Shown in pieces: positions 25,344 through 34,388 of a stretch of DNA of 64,000 nucleotides. A program made the translations under genes and the position numbers. The stretch comes from Allopusillimonas sp008369125 (lineage in GTDB: Bacteria; Pseudomonadota; Gammaproteobacteria; Burkholderiales; Burkholderiaceae_B): assembly GCF_008369125.1 (NCBI RefSeq), contig NZ_VOAY01000001.1, positions 682,001 to 746,000 of the forward strand, written 5' to 3'. The notes beneath the pieces are model-generated. The model searched no databases and was not told the origin of the DNA. It was given only the letters and a program-made list of their open reading frames with translations. How positions within the stretch are numbered: position 1 is the stretch's first letter; each line of letters opens with the position of its first letter.

Positions 25344-26165
25344 TTAACGCCTGAACGCCGCCAGAATTTTGCCCCTGAACGCCAGCGTCAATGTGACACA
25401 CACTGCACAGGAAACGGCAATACTCAGCGTCAGGTGCGCGCTCATATGGGGAATAAGCAATGCTATGGTCGCGCAGAAGGCCGCGAGACTACCGGTGCCC
25501 AGCATGATGGAGTGTATGGTGGCAATAATGCAGCTGGGGCCGAAGCGTTGATGAATGGTGATGGTCATTACCGTAAACCCTACCGGAAATGCCAGAATAA
25601 GCCCCGAGCCCATAGGCCCGATCCAGTGGCTGGCTGTGGTAACGGTGGCGACCAGCACTCCGGCGATTATGCCGCGCAACAGCAGCAGGCCGAAGCCGGT
25701 TTTGCCTTTGGCCGAAACAGTATCAGACAGAAAGCGAGCCCCATATCGCCAGCATGTCGCCGTAGTGAGAACAAACAGGCCCAGATTAATCCATGGCAGC
25801 GGCGGAAGAAATCGAAAGAGCAGGGCAAAAAATAGCCAGGCCATACACGCGATACCCAGGCAGACTATGGGGCGGCACCGCTTTGCTGTCATCATGTAAG
25901 CCAACAGAAAGAACTGCGTCGCACATAAGGACAGCAAGGCGTAGGAGGCCGCCTGAGACACAAACGGCGCTGTCGCCTGCTTGCTAAGAAAGAAGAAGCC
26001 AGGCCCCAGCGTAATGGGCAGGCCAGCCAAGGCACCGCCGATGAGCGGGCCAAATACGCCGACGGCCCAGGTAACAGCCATCACGATGAAGGTGGTAGCC
26101 AGCATGCGAATAGCTAACTCTTGCAAGGAGATGTCGGGGAGTGCGGCTAGCAAAGCGTGCAGCAT
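25344..26165 (-). CDS. Polytopic membrane protein of unknown function
   Basis: 273 residues, almost entirely hydrophobic, with about eight transmembrane segments. Two glycine-rich motifs may reflect an internal duplication: GPLIGGALAGLPITLGPGFF in the first half and GPMGSGLILAFPVGFTVMTI in the second. The N-terminus, MLHALLAALPDISLQELAIR, is followed by the first helix. I do not recognise a specific transporter family; small exporter or flippase-like roles are possible but unsupported. It ends beside the 14-base repeat array, and a 230-base spacer with nested hairpins separates it from the alcohol dehydrogenase gene upstream on the same strand. Confidence 0.75.
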   Translation of the reverse strand: MLHALLAALPDISLQELAIRMLATTFIVMAVTWAVGVFGPLIGGALAGLPITLGPGFFFLSKQATAPFVSQAASYALLSLCATQFFLLAYMMTAKRCRPIVCLGIACMAWLFFALLFRFLPPLPWINLGLFVLTTATCWRYGARFLSDTVSAKGKTGFGLLLLRGIIAGVLVATVTTASHWIGPMGSGLILAFPVGFTVMTITIHQRFGPSCIIATIHSIMLGTGSLAAFCATIALLIPHMSAHLTLSIAVSCAVCVTLTLAFRGKILAAFRR

Positions 26166-26320
26166 GCTGATATATGCCTAAAAATGATGGCGGTAAGGCT
26201 ACTCAACCGGAACGGCTCAATCTACACGCTTTATGGTCTGACGGCTAACCTGCAGTATGTGCTGATCCTCTGCTTGACTCATGCAAATATCGGCCTGTCT
26301 TAGAAAATGCTAACCGCGAC

Positions 26321-26385
26321 GACGTGCACGCGCAGCGTCTTCTGAGGTTATTGCGCCTGCTTCGGCAATAACTACAGTGCACGTC
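26321..26385. other. Nested double hairpin downstream of the alcohol dehydrogenase gene
   Basis: Outer stem GACGTGCAC (26321-26329) with GTGCACGTC (26377-26385); inner stem GTTATTGC (26347-26354) with GCAATAAC (26365-26372); both are perfect. It starts 13 bases after the dehydrogenase stop on the minus strand. No T-run follows. It could be a transcript-stabilising structure, a terminator variant or an sRNA. Confidence 0.6.
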
Positions 26386-26398
26386 TGAGTGCTGCTAT

Positions 26399-27457
26399 TT
26401 ACCGCACCAGAACAGCCCGACCTGTAATCCCGCCTCGCCGCAATAATGACAAGGTGCTGTCAGCCTCGTCCATGGGAAAGGTCGTTATGGGTATCGGAGC
26501 CACTTTGCCTGTTTTGACCAGTGCAATCAGTTCGCGCAGTTCTTCCAGGTTGCCCACGTAGCTTCCGATAATGCTGGCTGCTTTCATCGGAATCAGAGCC
26601 AGTGGCCATTGCGAAGCGCCTCCGAACAGGCCAATCAGAATCAGTTTTCCTCCCTTGATCAGACAGTCGAACGCGGTGGAAGTCGTTGCTGGTGCGCCGA
26701 CCAGATCAATGGCAGCGTATGCAGATGAGCCGCCAAGGGCTTTGATAATCTGTTGGGTCGCGTCAGGGGCAGCGCCATCAATGGCTGCGAGTGCGCCGGC
26801 CTTTAATGCCGCCTCTCGCTTGGCAGGGTCAATGTCTACCATGACAGCACCCGCGCCACCCAGCGCAGAAAGAAGCTGTAAACACATCAAGCCCAGGCCG
26901 CCTGCTCCCATGATGACGATAGGATGGTTCTGATAAATATCTGCGCCGATTTTCTTGAGTGCAGAATACGTGGTCAAGCCTGAGCAGGCAAAAGGTGCGA
27001 TCTGCGATGGGTCAAGATCGCCGATATCGATGAGGTACTTGGCATCTGGCACGATCATGTATTCGGCATACCCGCCAGGGCGATGTACGCCCAGACAACG
27101 CGGTGCGCCGCAGTGGTTTTCTGCGCCCGAGTTGCAGGCAGGGCAGTTGCCACAACCTATCCACGGGTAAACCAAGTACTTGTGACCTAGCTGCACACCG
27201 GTCGCGTCTGGGCCGCAGGCTTCGGCGACTCCCACTGTTTCGTGCCCGGGCGTCAAGGGAAGCTTTACCCCCCGGTCTTTAAGCGACAGCGTACGGCCAT
27301 TGCCCAGATCGTAGCCACCTTCCCAAAGATGGATGTCGCTATGGCAAACACCAGCGGCACTTACCGAAATGAGTACTTCGCCGTCTTTCGGTGTCGGTTT
27401 GGCCATATCAAGCATTTGAAGTGGCTCGCGAAAATTTACCACGCAATAGCATTTCAT
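26399..27457 (-). CDS. Zinc-dependent alcohol dehydrogenase
   Basis: Medium-chain dehydrogenase, 352 residues. Catalytic zinc ligands are visible: Cys and His in GVCHSDIHLWEG, and GHETVG with the conserved His-Glu. The structural-zinc cysteines are in GCGNCPACNSGAENHC, and the Rossmann motif is IVIMGAGGLGLMCLQLL. It opens MKCYCVVNFREPLQML from the ATG at 27457 with CGGAG eight bases before; a longer frame to 27496 overlaps the preceding gene. The solute-binding protein gene ends 14 bases upstream on the same strand, so one operon is likely and the imported compound may be an alcohol or be converted to one. Substrate unknown. Confidence 0.88.
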   Translation of the reverse strand: MKCYCVVNFREPLQMLDMAKPTPKDGEVLISVSAAGVCHSDIHLWEGGYDLGNGRTLSLKDRGVKLPLTPGHETVGVAEACGPDATGVQLGHKYLVYPWIGCGNCPACNSGAENHCGAPRCLGVHRPGGYAEYMIVPDAKYLIDIGDLDPSQIAPFACSGLTTYSALKKIGADIYQNHPIVIMGAGGLGLMCLQLLSALGGAGAVMVDIDPAKREAALKAGALAAIDGAAPDATQQIIKALGGSSAYAAIDLVGAPATTSTAFDCLIKGGKLILIGLFGGASQWPLALIPMKAASIIGSYVGNLEELRELIALVKTGKVAPIPITTFPMDEADSTLSLLRRGGITGRAVLVR

Positions 27458-27471
27458 CGTTAGGCTCCGGT

Positions 27472-28686
27472 TTAATTGTTTTTGACGAGAGGGCATTCAC
27501 TGCTGGCTAGGGGTACGAACAACTCGTCGCCGGGCACAATATCCAAAATCTTGTAAACATCATTAGGTGATTTTGATTCGGCGGGTTTCTTCACCTCTAC
27601 TTTGTATACGTCCATGATGACGCGGCCATCTTCCGGGCGTACGCGCGCGTTCTGAATCAGCTTCGACTGTACCGGCATGGCACGCAATTTTTTGTTCACC
27701 GCTTGGCCATCAAACGTGCCGGCTGCCTTGACGGCGTCCAGGTAGTGCAGTGTAGAGACGTACGACAAGGCTTGAACCATGGAGGGTGCGCGTTCAAAAC
27801 CGGTGGCTTTTTGCCAGCGCTTTGTCCAGGCGCGGGTGTCGTCATTCGCGTCCCAATAAAACACTGTTGGAAACGTGAGGCCTTGGGCGTAGTTCAACCC
27901 CATGCCCATCACATCATTGATGAAGACAAGAAAGGTAACCAACTTCTGTTTCCCCGCAGTTATACCGAAATCTTGCGCTTGTTTGATCAATGTGATCAAG
28001 TCGCCGCCTGCACTTGCAAGGGCGACGATATCTGCACCAGAAGACTGGGCCTGCAATAGGTATGAGGCAAAATCTGAGGTACCCAGTGGGTGACGTACGC
28101 TGCCAAGGAACTCGCCGCCGCCCTTTTTGATAAATTTTGCGGCGGTCTCTTCCATTGTTTTGCCGAAGACGTAATCGGTGGTGATGGCAAACCATTTCTT
28201 ACCGCCAGCCTGAATGGTGTTTTGCACAACGGCATTGGCCAGTGCATAAGTGTCTGGCGCCCATTGTGTGGATATGTCTGTGCACTGTTTGCCGCTGAAA
28301 TCACCCGCAAAGCCACCGCTAATCAAGGCGGTTTTGTTCTTTTCCTTGGCGATATGCATGGCGGCCAAGCCCGTGGAGCTTGCCCCTCCGTCAACAATCG
28401 CTACCATGTTCTCTGTGTCGAACCAGTTTCTGACCATTGTTGAGGCGATGTCTACTTTGTTCTGTGTGTCACCCCCGATTACTTCTATCTTTTTGCCAAG
28501 CACCGAGCCGCCGAAATCCTCGACGGCCATTCTCGCAGCAATTTCAGAGCCTAAACCACCAAGATCAGAATAAATTCCCGAGCGATCATTCGATACGCCT
28601 ATGCGAACGACGTCAGAGTTTTGTGCAAATGCGGAGGCGGAAATTGCCAAAGATGCGCAGGCGAGTGCGATAAAACGATATTTCAT
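27472..28686 (-). CDS. Periplasmic substrate-binding protein, branched-chain amino acid ABC type
   Basis: 404 residues with a standard signal peptide (MKYRFIALACASLAISASAF, cleaved after AFA). The mature part starts VVRIGVSNDRSGIYSDLGGL, the Leu/Ile/Val-binding protein (type I periplasmic fold) start, with GGDTQNKVDIASTMVRNW and VDGGASSTGLAAMHIAKEK. AGGAG is well placed before the ATG. There are no permease or ATPase genes next to it, so it must work with a transporter coded elsewhere or as a sensor. Such orphan binding proteins are frequent in Burkholderiales and often bind aromatic acids or amides. It forms a likely operon with the alcohol dehydrogenase gene. Confidence 0.9.
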   Translation of the reverse strand: MKYRFIALACASLAISASAFAQNSDVVRIGVSNDRSGIYSDLGGLGSEIAARMAVEDFGGSVLGKKIEVIGGDTQNKVDIASTMVRNWFDTENMVAIVDGGASSTGLAAMHIAKEKNKTALISGGFAGDFSGKQCTDISTQWAPDTYALANAVVQNTIQAGGKKWFAITTDYVFGKTMEETAAKFIKKGGGEFLGSVRHPLGTSDFASYLLQAQSSGADIVALASAGGDLITLIKQAQDFGITAGKQKLVTFLVFINDVMGMGLNYAQGLTFPTVFYWDANDDTRAWTKRWQKATGFERAPSMVQALSYVSTLHYLDAVKAAGTFDGQAVNKKLRAMPVQSKLIQNARVRPEDGRVIMDVYKVEVKKPAESKSPNDVYKILDIVPGDELFVPLASSECPLVKNN

Positions 28687-29146
28687 GCTGTCTCCTAATT
28701 GTTAGTATGTTTTTGCTGCAAGGGATGATGCGACTTCGTGTTGATAAAAATGGCTGCTGTGTCAGCGCGGCTTGACGATGATCAGGATTGCGAATCGCCT
28801 TCAACGAACAATGTCATTGACGATGTGAGAGGGTGTTTGGTTGCAATATGACCCAAAGCGAAGGTGTCGCTTGTTGGCCATCGCAGCGGTGGAGTTGCGT
28901 GTGAAACGGCAGGCATTGCAGCTCTGGTTCTTAATGTTGTTAGAAAATGCCAGGTGTTGCGGGGGGCGAGTCATGCGCAAGGTTTTTCGAAAGTATTAAT
29001 GCGGGTCGCAAGAGGCTGAGCATATACGACACGCAGAATTCAAGCATTGGTATTTCTACGAATTGCCCCCTGTTGAACGGTACCGCTACACATCAGCGAA
29101 GAGATGATTCAGGTTGCGCGATGAGTCGGTTTTTGGGTAGAGGATG
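28687..29146. other. Gene-free spacer of 460 bases
   Basis: Lies between the esterase-like gene stop and the solute-binding protein start, both on the minus strand. I see no coding region, hairpin terminator or repeat that stands out. It probably contains the promoter of the binding-protein operon. Confidence 0.5.
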
Positions 29147-30104
29147 TCAACGCTCAACCGCAATTTGCAGGGCACGTTCGAGCGAGACATGGATCATGTC
29201 GCCATGCCCGTATTGTGGAAACGCTTCATATGTAACCAGTGCGCCGCCTTGGCGCAAGCCTTCGGCGATTTCTTTCACGGCTGCGCGTGAGTCTATGCCA
29301 GCGCTGTTTGCGGGTACGGGCGCTGGATCAGACGGCAAGGCCCTGGTGGCCGCACGCGACCTGCCGCTTACCAGGATGGCAACGCGTTTGCCCGCAGCGC
29401 GAGTTTTATTGAAGCCACGCCAATCGCGCATCAAGGCGCCATCATGCCACCAGGCAGAAGGGTCGCCGGCGATGTAACGGGAAAATGCGTCTGGCTGCGT
29501 AAACAAGGTATACAACGTAAAGAGGCCGCCGTAAGAGTGACCCCACAGGTATTCGCGATCTGGGTTGATGGCTGCACGCTCGCGCACCAACGGTTTAATC
29601 TGCGAAATAATAAAGTGCAGGAAGATGTCGGCACCACCGCCGAGCCGTCCGCGCACCATGGGTTGGGTAATGAGCGTGCCGTTGTCGTCATAAACGGGGG
29701 GGTGTGTAGTCATATGAGCGCGCGACAACATCGTTGCGAAAGTCGGTGTCGTAGCCAATGGCAACGAGTACGGGCGCGTTACTAGCAGACACAGCGGCGA
29801 GATCGTTGCCGGTAAGTGTATCCATGGCAGCATTGCCATCCAGCATATACAGCACCGGGTATCCCGCATCCGGCGCTGCTGCGCGAGGTATGGAAATTTC
29901 AATCCGGTAGTGGCGCTTACCGTAGGCTGAATCAATATGGTGCCGTTCAAAACGATACAGCGCTGACGGACGATTTGCGATGGTTTCCCCAACTACTCTG
30001 TCAGCTCTGTTGGGTGGTGCAGGGACAGCATGGGCCAGTGCAAGGGTGGGGCCAAGCAAGCACAGGCAGCACAGCATAAACTTGATGAACGCAAACAATC
30101 GCAA
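29147..30104 (-). pseudogene. Siderophore-esterase-like alpha/beta hydrolase split by a frameshift at a C7 tract
   Basis: Two overlapping frames make one protein of about 318 residues. The first (from 30104) has a signal peptide, MRLFAFIKFMLCCLCLLGPT, and continues to GYDTDFRNDVVARSYDYTPP, then stops. The second carries on with VYDDNGTLITQPMVRGRLGG, the Ser elbow WGHSYGGLFTLYTLF, SAWWHDGALM and a C-terminal YGHGDMIH with the probable catalytic His. Motifs resemble the IroE/BesA-type esterases that hydrolyse ferric siderophores in the periplasm. On the coding strand the junction is a run of seven C (29696-29702); removing one C restores the frame exactly. It may be a pseudogene, a phase-variable gene or a sequencing error. 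No siderophore genes are nearby. Confidence 0.8.
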
Positions 30105-30489
30105 AACTCAGGGCCCCTGATATGGGTGGTATGGCCCCGCTAAACCTTCGCACGCAAGATCAACAGCGGCAATATCGTGGCTGCGGTATCCGATCGGCCC
30201 TCGAGTAGTATGCCTGTCAACAGTGTGTTCAGCTGCTGAGATGTATGCGGTTGAACTTGGGCACGCTAAAACTGGATGGCTAGGCGGGTAGTAAAGCGTT
30301 ACCGCACAAACAGAAACGCGAACCATTCTCGATAGTATATTGCACGATGCGATTTACACCGAAGGTTTAGCCCGCTGGCGTTGCCCAATGTCGGCGACCA
30401 TAGACGGGCTTAGCATTGACTCGGCCAACCGCAATCTATCTCTGCAGCATGCGCTATTATTCTGTTTACAACTTAATGGAAGCGACATT
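30105..30489. other. Divergent spacer of 385 bases
   Basis: Between the start of the esterase-like gene and a small gene on the plus strand. No coding region or clear repeat is seen; a TTGACT box is present near 30417 without a good partner. It should contain both promoters. Confidence 0.45.
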
Positions 30490-30693
30490 ATGTCCAGAAA
30501 AAACACAGAAGAACCCGATCCGGACGAAGTCGCCCTGATCCAGTGGTGCACCGAGGTCGAAGAGCTATTCGTGCAGGCTGGCGCCTCACGCAATGATGCG
30601 CAGCAGCATATCGAAGACGAGGCTGAGTGGTTTACCGATATGTTTTATGAAGGCCTGACACCGGCGGAAGCCGCCAAAGCCGCGCTTAATTAA
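30490..30693 (+). CDS. Small acidic hypothetical protein
   Basis: 67 residues, MSRKNTEEPDPDEVALIQWC onward, highly acidic (EDEAEWFTDMFYEG) and ending LTPAEAAKAALN. No family is recognised, no membrane segment is seen, and it is predicted to be helical and cytosolic. The ATG at 30490 is preceded by GGAAG; the frame extends upstream to 30340 but without coding character. It stands alone between an exported esterase-like gene and the DUF808 gene on the other strand. Its composition and C-terminus resemble small conserved proteins seen in Burkholderiales, but this is an impression. Confidence 0.7.
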   Translation: MSRKNTEEPDPDEVALIQWCTEVEELFVQAGASRNDAQQHIEDEAEWFTDMFYEGLTPAEAAKAALN

Positions 30694-30807
30694 GCCACTT
30701 AAGGCGTCCATGACCCTGAATGCTTGCATAGACACCAATCTCATGCTGTGCAATCCAGAGGTCGTGCCGGTTCAATAAGGGTTTTGCCCGCGTATGCTGG
30801 CGCACTC

Positions 30808-31737
30808 TTAGTGCGCAGTAGGCCGCAACTTTTCCACCAGCGAAACCAACGCTACGACGACGCCTCCAGCAATGATGCCAAAGAGGGCACCCAACAAGCT
30901 GGGTGCCACCATGCTTAGCAATGGGCCTGGCCCGGCCAGGGTATCCAGGCCCGCCGACCAGTGTTCGAACAGATGGTGCACCGGCCCTATGCCGTGTACC
31001 AGAATCGAACCACCCACCATGAACATGGCAGCAGTGCCTACGACAGACAGCGTCTTCATCAAATAGGGGGCACTACTGATGAGGGCACGACCTGTGGCGC
31101 GCGCGAGGACATGGCGTTTGCGGCATAAATACAAACCAAGGTCGTCCAGCTTGACGATGCAACCCACCAAGGCATAGACGCCGACCGTGACGGCCAACGC
31201 AATAGCACTCATGACTACCACTTGTTGCACCAGTGAGGCCTGAGCCACTGCACCAAGGGTGATGGCAATGATTTCCGCAGAAAGAATAAAGTCAGTGCGT
31301 ATGGCGCCTCGGATTTTCTTTTTCTCGTAAGCCACAGGGTCTGTGCTCGGGTTATTCAGGGCCTGCTGGCGCGCCTCATGCTCGATGGTTTTAACATCGT
31401 GCCCATGCAAAAATTTATGCGCAAGCTTCTCAAAGCCCTCGTAGCATAAATAGGCGCCGCCCAGCATAAGCAGCGGGGTAATTGCTGCTGGCACGAAGGC
31501 ACTGATGAGCAATGCAGAGGGCACCAGAATCAGTTTGTTGATCAGTGAGCCCTTGGCGACAGCTGCCACAACAGGCAATTCGCGGTTAGCGGCTACGCCG
31601 GTAACTTGCTGCGCGTTCAGAGCAAGGTCGTCGCCCAGTACACCCGCCGTCTTGCGCATGGCAACTTTAGTCATCATCGACACGTCATCGAGTAACGTGG
31701 CAATATCGTCGAATAATGCGAAAAAGCTGCCGGCCAT
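30808..31737 (-). CDS. DUF808 family membrane protein (YedI-like)
   Basis: Inner-membrane protein of 309 residues. The N-terminus MAGSFFALFDDIATLLDDVS followed by MMTKVAMRKTAGVLGDDLAL is diagnostic of DUF808. Around six transmembrane helices follow (LILVPSALLISAFVPAAITP, LMLGGAYLCYEGFEKLAHKF and later Gly/Val-rich segments). Biochemical function is unknown; E. coli YedI is the reference. An AAGGAC site precedes the ATG. It is divergent from the DMT transporter gene with about 85 bases between, so the two may share control. Confidence 0.9.
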   Translation of the reverse strand: MAGSFFALFDDIATLLDDVSMMTKVAMRKTAGVLGDDLALNAQQVTGVAANRELPVVAAVAKGSLINKLILVPSALLISAFVPAAITPLLMLGGAYLCYEGFEKLAHKFLHGHDVKTIEHEARQQALNNPSTDPVAYEKKKIRGAIRTDFILSAEIIAITLGAVAQASLVQQVVVMSAIALAVTVGVYALVGCIVKLDDLGLYLCRKRHVLARATGRALISSAPYLMKTLSVVGTAAMFMVGGSILVHGIGPVHHLFEHWSAGLDTLAGPGPLLSMVAPSLLGALFGIIAGGVVVALVSLVEKLRPTAH

Positions 31738-31822
31738 GTTGGGAGTCCTTGCTATTCAGATGGACTTGCTGTTTTATGTCATCGCTTGTGAATGTGCAAT
31801 GATTTCTTTGCCAGGAGAATAT

Positions 31823-32749
31823 GTGAAGGATTACGCAATCAGGCGCGGCTCGCTCGAGATGACGGCTGCCATGCTGGTATCAGGAACCGTGGGGTGGTTT
31901 GTACTGATGTCAGGCCAGAGTGTGCGAGACGTTGTTTTTTGGCGCTGTGTGTTCGGTGCTGGCACGTTACTGGTTATTTGTTTTGCCATGGGGTTTCTCC
32001 GGCCGGGCAGTATCACGGCAAAGGGGTTGGCCTGGGCCGTGGTCAGTGGTGCGGCCATTGTCGCCAACTGGGTATTGCTGTTTGCCGCGTATTCAGGCGC
32101 TTCAATCGGTGTGGCTACTGCCGTGTACAACACCCAACCATTCATGCTGGTCGGTCTGGGCGCGTTGTTTTTGGGTGAGCGCATTACGTTCGACAAAATC
32201 GCCTGGCTGAGCCTGGCTTTTGCGGGCATGTTGGCCATTACCCAAGAGCAGGGTGCCCCTCAATATGGGCAAGGCAGCTATCTGGTCGGCATTGGTCTTT
32301 CGCTGGGCGCCGCGTTTTGTTATGCCGTGGCCGCTTTGCTGGTTAAACGTCTCACAGGCACGTCGCCGCACCTCATTGCGCTTATACAGGTTTGCACCGG
32401 TATTGTGCTGATTGCACCTTTTGCCAATGTTGCAGCATGGCCCAGCTTGCCGTCCACCGCCTGGATGTGCCTGGCTGCCATGGGTGTCATCCACACCGGC
32501 CTTGTTTATGTGTTGCTTTACAGTGCTATACAGCGTCTGCCTACAGCAGTAACGGGGGCCTTGTCGTTTATCTACCCCATTGTCGCTATTTTGGTCGATT
32601 GGTTCGCTTTTGATCATGTGCTGGGGTGGCTGCAATGGGTGGGAGTGGCCGCCATTCTGTTTGCAGCGGGTGCCATGCGTCAGGGCTGGCGGCCGCAGAC
32701 GGGGCTCAGAGCGTTGCGGCGCCGCATGGCACAGAGCGGGCGCGCCTGA
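31823..32749 (+). CDS. DMT-superfamily (EamA) transporter
   Basis: Inner-membrane exporter of 308 residues with about ten helices in two EamA halves (about residues 10-140 and 155-285). The second ends GALSFIYPIVAILVDWFAFD followed by VLGWLQWVGVAAILFAAGAM. EamA proteins export amino acids or metabolites, as YddG does for aromatic amino acids; the cargo cannot be told. The GTG at 31823 is selected because AGGAG is five bases before it; in-frame ATGs further up (31799 and earlier) lack a site and run antisense into the DUF808 gene. Immediately downstream is the 58-base repeat array. Confidence 0.85.
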   Translation: MKDYAIRRGSLEMTAAMLVSGTVGWFVLMSGQSVRDVVFWRCVFGAGTLLVICFAMGFLRPGSITAKGLAWAVVSGAAIVANWVLLFAAYSGASIGVATAVYNTQPFMLVGLGALFLGERITFDKIAWLSLAFAGMLAITQEQGAPQYGQGSYLVGIGLSLGAAFCYAVAALLVKRLTGTSPHLIALIQVCTGIVLIAPFANVAAWPSLPSTAWMCLAAMGVIHTGLVYVLLYSAIQRLPTAVTGALSFIYPIVAILVDWFAFDHVLGWLQWVGVAAILFAAGAMRQGWRPQTGLRALRRRMAQSGRA

Positions 32750-33209
32750 GGGGCGCACGCGAAGCCAAGCCCCACCACGTCACACCACACCACACTGCGC
32801 TGCGCCAGTTAAGCCAGCTAAGCCAAGCCCCACCACGTCACACCACACCACACTGCGCTGCGCCAGTTAAGCCAGCTAAGCCAAGCCCCACCACGTCACA
32901 CCACACCACACTGCGCTGCGCCAGTTAAGCCAGCTAAGCCAAGCCACGCCACGCCCATTCCAGCCCAGCCATGCGAAGCCTTGTCACGGTAGGGGAAGCA
33001 AAGGCAGGGCACGCTACATCAAACCACGTCACACCGCGGCAGCGGCTCACCATGTGAATGCCAGCTACTGCCACTCTGTGTAGCAGGGACGTTCATTCCA
33101 GACGGGTAATATGTTGCATATTTACAATGTGGTCACGGCCTATTTGTAGTTGGTAAATTAAAGGGCCTGTGCTAGTGTTTCCCGCTTCCCGTCTTCTCGC
33201 GAGTACTTT
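32750..33209. other. Repetitive spacer between transporter and lrgA genes
   Basis: 460 bases. The first 190 are the perfect 58-base array; the next 100 keep a similar C/A-rich composition with a stray ACCACGTCACACC copy near 33023. The last 110 are AT-richer and contain a palindrome ATATG-TTG-CATAT (33109-33121), probably near the lrgAB promoter. Open frames over the array are artefacts. Confidence 0.6.
32762..32946. repeat. Perfect 58-base tandem repeat, three copies plus a partial
   Basis: Units start at 32762, 32820 and 32878 and appear identical; a fourth begins at 32936 and breaks off after about 10 bases. Each unit runs from AAGCCAAGCCCCACCACGTC to CCAGTTAAGCCAGCT. It is not a CRISPR array: there are no unique spacers. 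Confidence 0.95.
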
Positions 33210-33572
33210 GTGTTGTCAGTTTTATTCGGCGCCGCTTTGTTGGTAGCCATGCAATTTCTTGGTGACGCCGTCGTGCGCCTTATGGGGGTACCGCTTCCAG
33301 GTCCGTTGCTGGGCATGGTATTCATGCTGCCGGTGCTTATGCTGTTGCGTCGTGTGCCTGAGGGCCTGGGCACAATCTGTCGCTATTTGCTGGGCAATAT
33401 GCCGCTTCTGTTCGTGCCGCTGATCGCGGGTGTTATGACCCAGTTTGGGGTGCTTGGCCTTGAATGGATTCCTTTTCTGCTGTCATGCATTGTGGGCACG
33501 GCGATCACCATTGTGGTGACGGCGCTGGTGTTTCGCTGGATGATGCAGCGCACGACCGGGAAAAAATCATGA
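33210..33572 (+). CDS. lrgA: LrgA/CidA family membrane protein
   Basis: Small holin-like inner-membrane protein of 120 residues with four helices. The family motif MGVPLPGPLLGMVFMLPVLM and the later LLFVPLIAGVMTQFGVL are typical. The probable start is the GTG at 33210 (only a weak ribosome site), as an upstream ATG is not in frame. The stop overlaps the lrgB ATG (ATGA), so the two are translationally coupled. In Staphylococcus CidA/LrgA control murein hydrolase activity and lysis; in Gram-negatives roles in pyruvate or glycolate movement have been proposed. No LytSR-type regulator is adjacent. Confidence 0.88.
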   Translation: MLSVLFGAALLVAMQFLGDAVVRLMGVPLPGPLLGMVFMLPVLMLLRRVPEGLGTICRYLLGNMPLLFVPLIAGVMTQFGVLGLEWIPFLLSCIVGTAITIVVTALVFRWMMQRTTGKKS

Positions 33573-34294
33573 CCAATATTCTTGAGCAGGTCGTGTCCTG
33601 GTTTACGTTGCCGGCATTACTCTGGCTGGCACTGACGGTGGCGGCCTATCTGCTGGCCATCAGGTTATATGTGCGGGCGGGGCGCCATCCTTTTCTTACC
33701 CCCGTGCTGGTGGCGGTTGTCATGGTTATCGTCGCGCTATATGCCAGTGGTACCAGTTACGATACCTATGCCGTGTATACCTTGCCTTTGCGTTATCTGA
33801 TTGGGCCCGCCACGGTGGCGCTGGCCATACCTTTATATAGCCAGATCGCCCGGCTCAAGCGTGTTGCATTGCCAGTGCTGGTGTCGCTGGCTGTTGGTTG
33901 CATAACTGGCATTGTCTCTGCGGTGGGCATTGCGTGGGTATTTGGTGCCAGTTGGTCAACGCTGGTTTCTCTGGCGCCCAAGTCGGTCACCATGCCTATT
34001 GCCATGGAAGCGGCAGCGCTCAATGGGGGCGTGTCGTCGCTGGTTACAGTGGCCGTAGCTATTACAGGTGTGGCAGGCGTAGTTATGGCGGGTGGCCTTT
34101 TTCGCTACCTTCGCATTACCGATGATGCTACCCAAGGGTTTGCACTGGGGCTGAGCGCGCACGCAATCGGTGTGGCCCGGGCCTACCAGGTTAGCGAAAC
34201 GACCGCTGCCTTTGCTGCTCTGGGCATGGGGTTAAACGGCATCGCGACGGCAGTAGTGCTACCCTTTTTGATCTATCTACTGGCGCTTTTGTGA
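33569..34294 (+). CDS. lrgB: LrgB/CidB family membrane protein
   Basis: Inner-membrane partner of LrgA, 241 residues, about seven helices. Diagnostic motifs are YTLPLRYLIGPATVALAIPL, LAPKSVTMPIAMEAA and the C-terminal FALGLSAHAIGVARAYQVSE (the HAIGTARA-like motif, here HAIGVARA). The ATG at 33569 overlaps the end of lrgA; a longer in-frame opening at 33464 is inside lrgA and rejected. Together with lrgA it forms a two-gene unit. The function is inferred from the family: antiholin-like, or export/import of small organic acids. Confidence 0.92.
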   Translation: MTNILEQVVSWFTLPALLWLALTVAAYLLAIRLYVRAGRHPFLTPVLVAVVMVIVALYASGTSYDTYAVYTLPLRYLIGPATVALAIPLYSQIARLKRVALPVLVSLAVGCITGIVSAVGIAWVFGASWSTLVSLAPKSVTMPIAMEAAALNGGVSSLVTVAVAITGVAGVVMAGGLFRYLRITDDATQGFALGLSAHAIGVARAYQVSETTAAFAALGMGLNGIATAVVLPFLIYLLALL

Positions 34295-34388
34295 GCCGGA
34301 AGCTATGATTTTGCAAGAACTGAGCGCTTCCGCGTGGCGGTAAAGGGGCGCCCTCAAACTATTAATTACAAGGCTAAGGAGACGCAAG

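Noticed and set aside
32626..32928. Open frame crossing the 58-base array
   Set aside because: Because 58 is not a multiple of three, it reads each copy in a different phase and simply lacks stops; no coding character.
32762..32946. CRISPR array
   Set aside because: The units are contiguous and identical with no unique spacers and no cas genes nearby.
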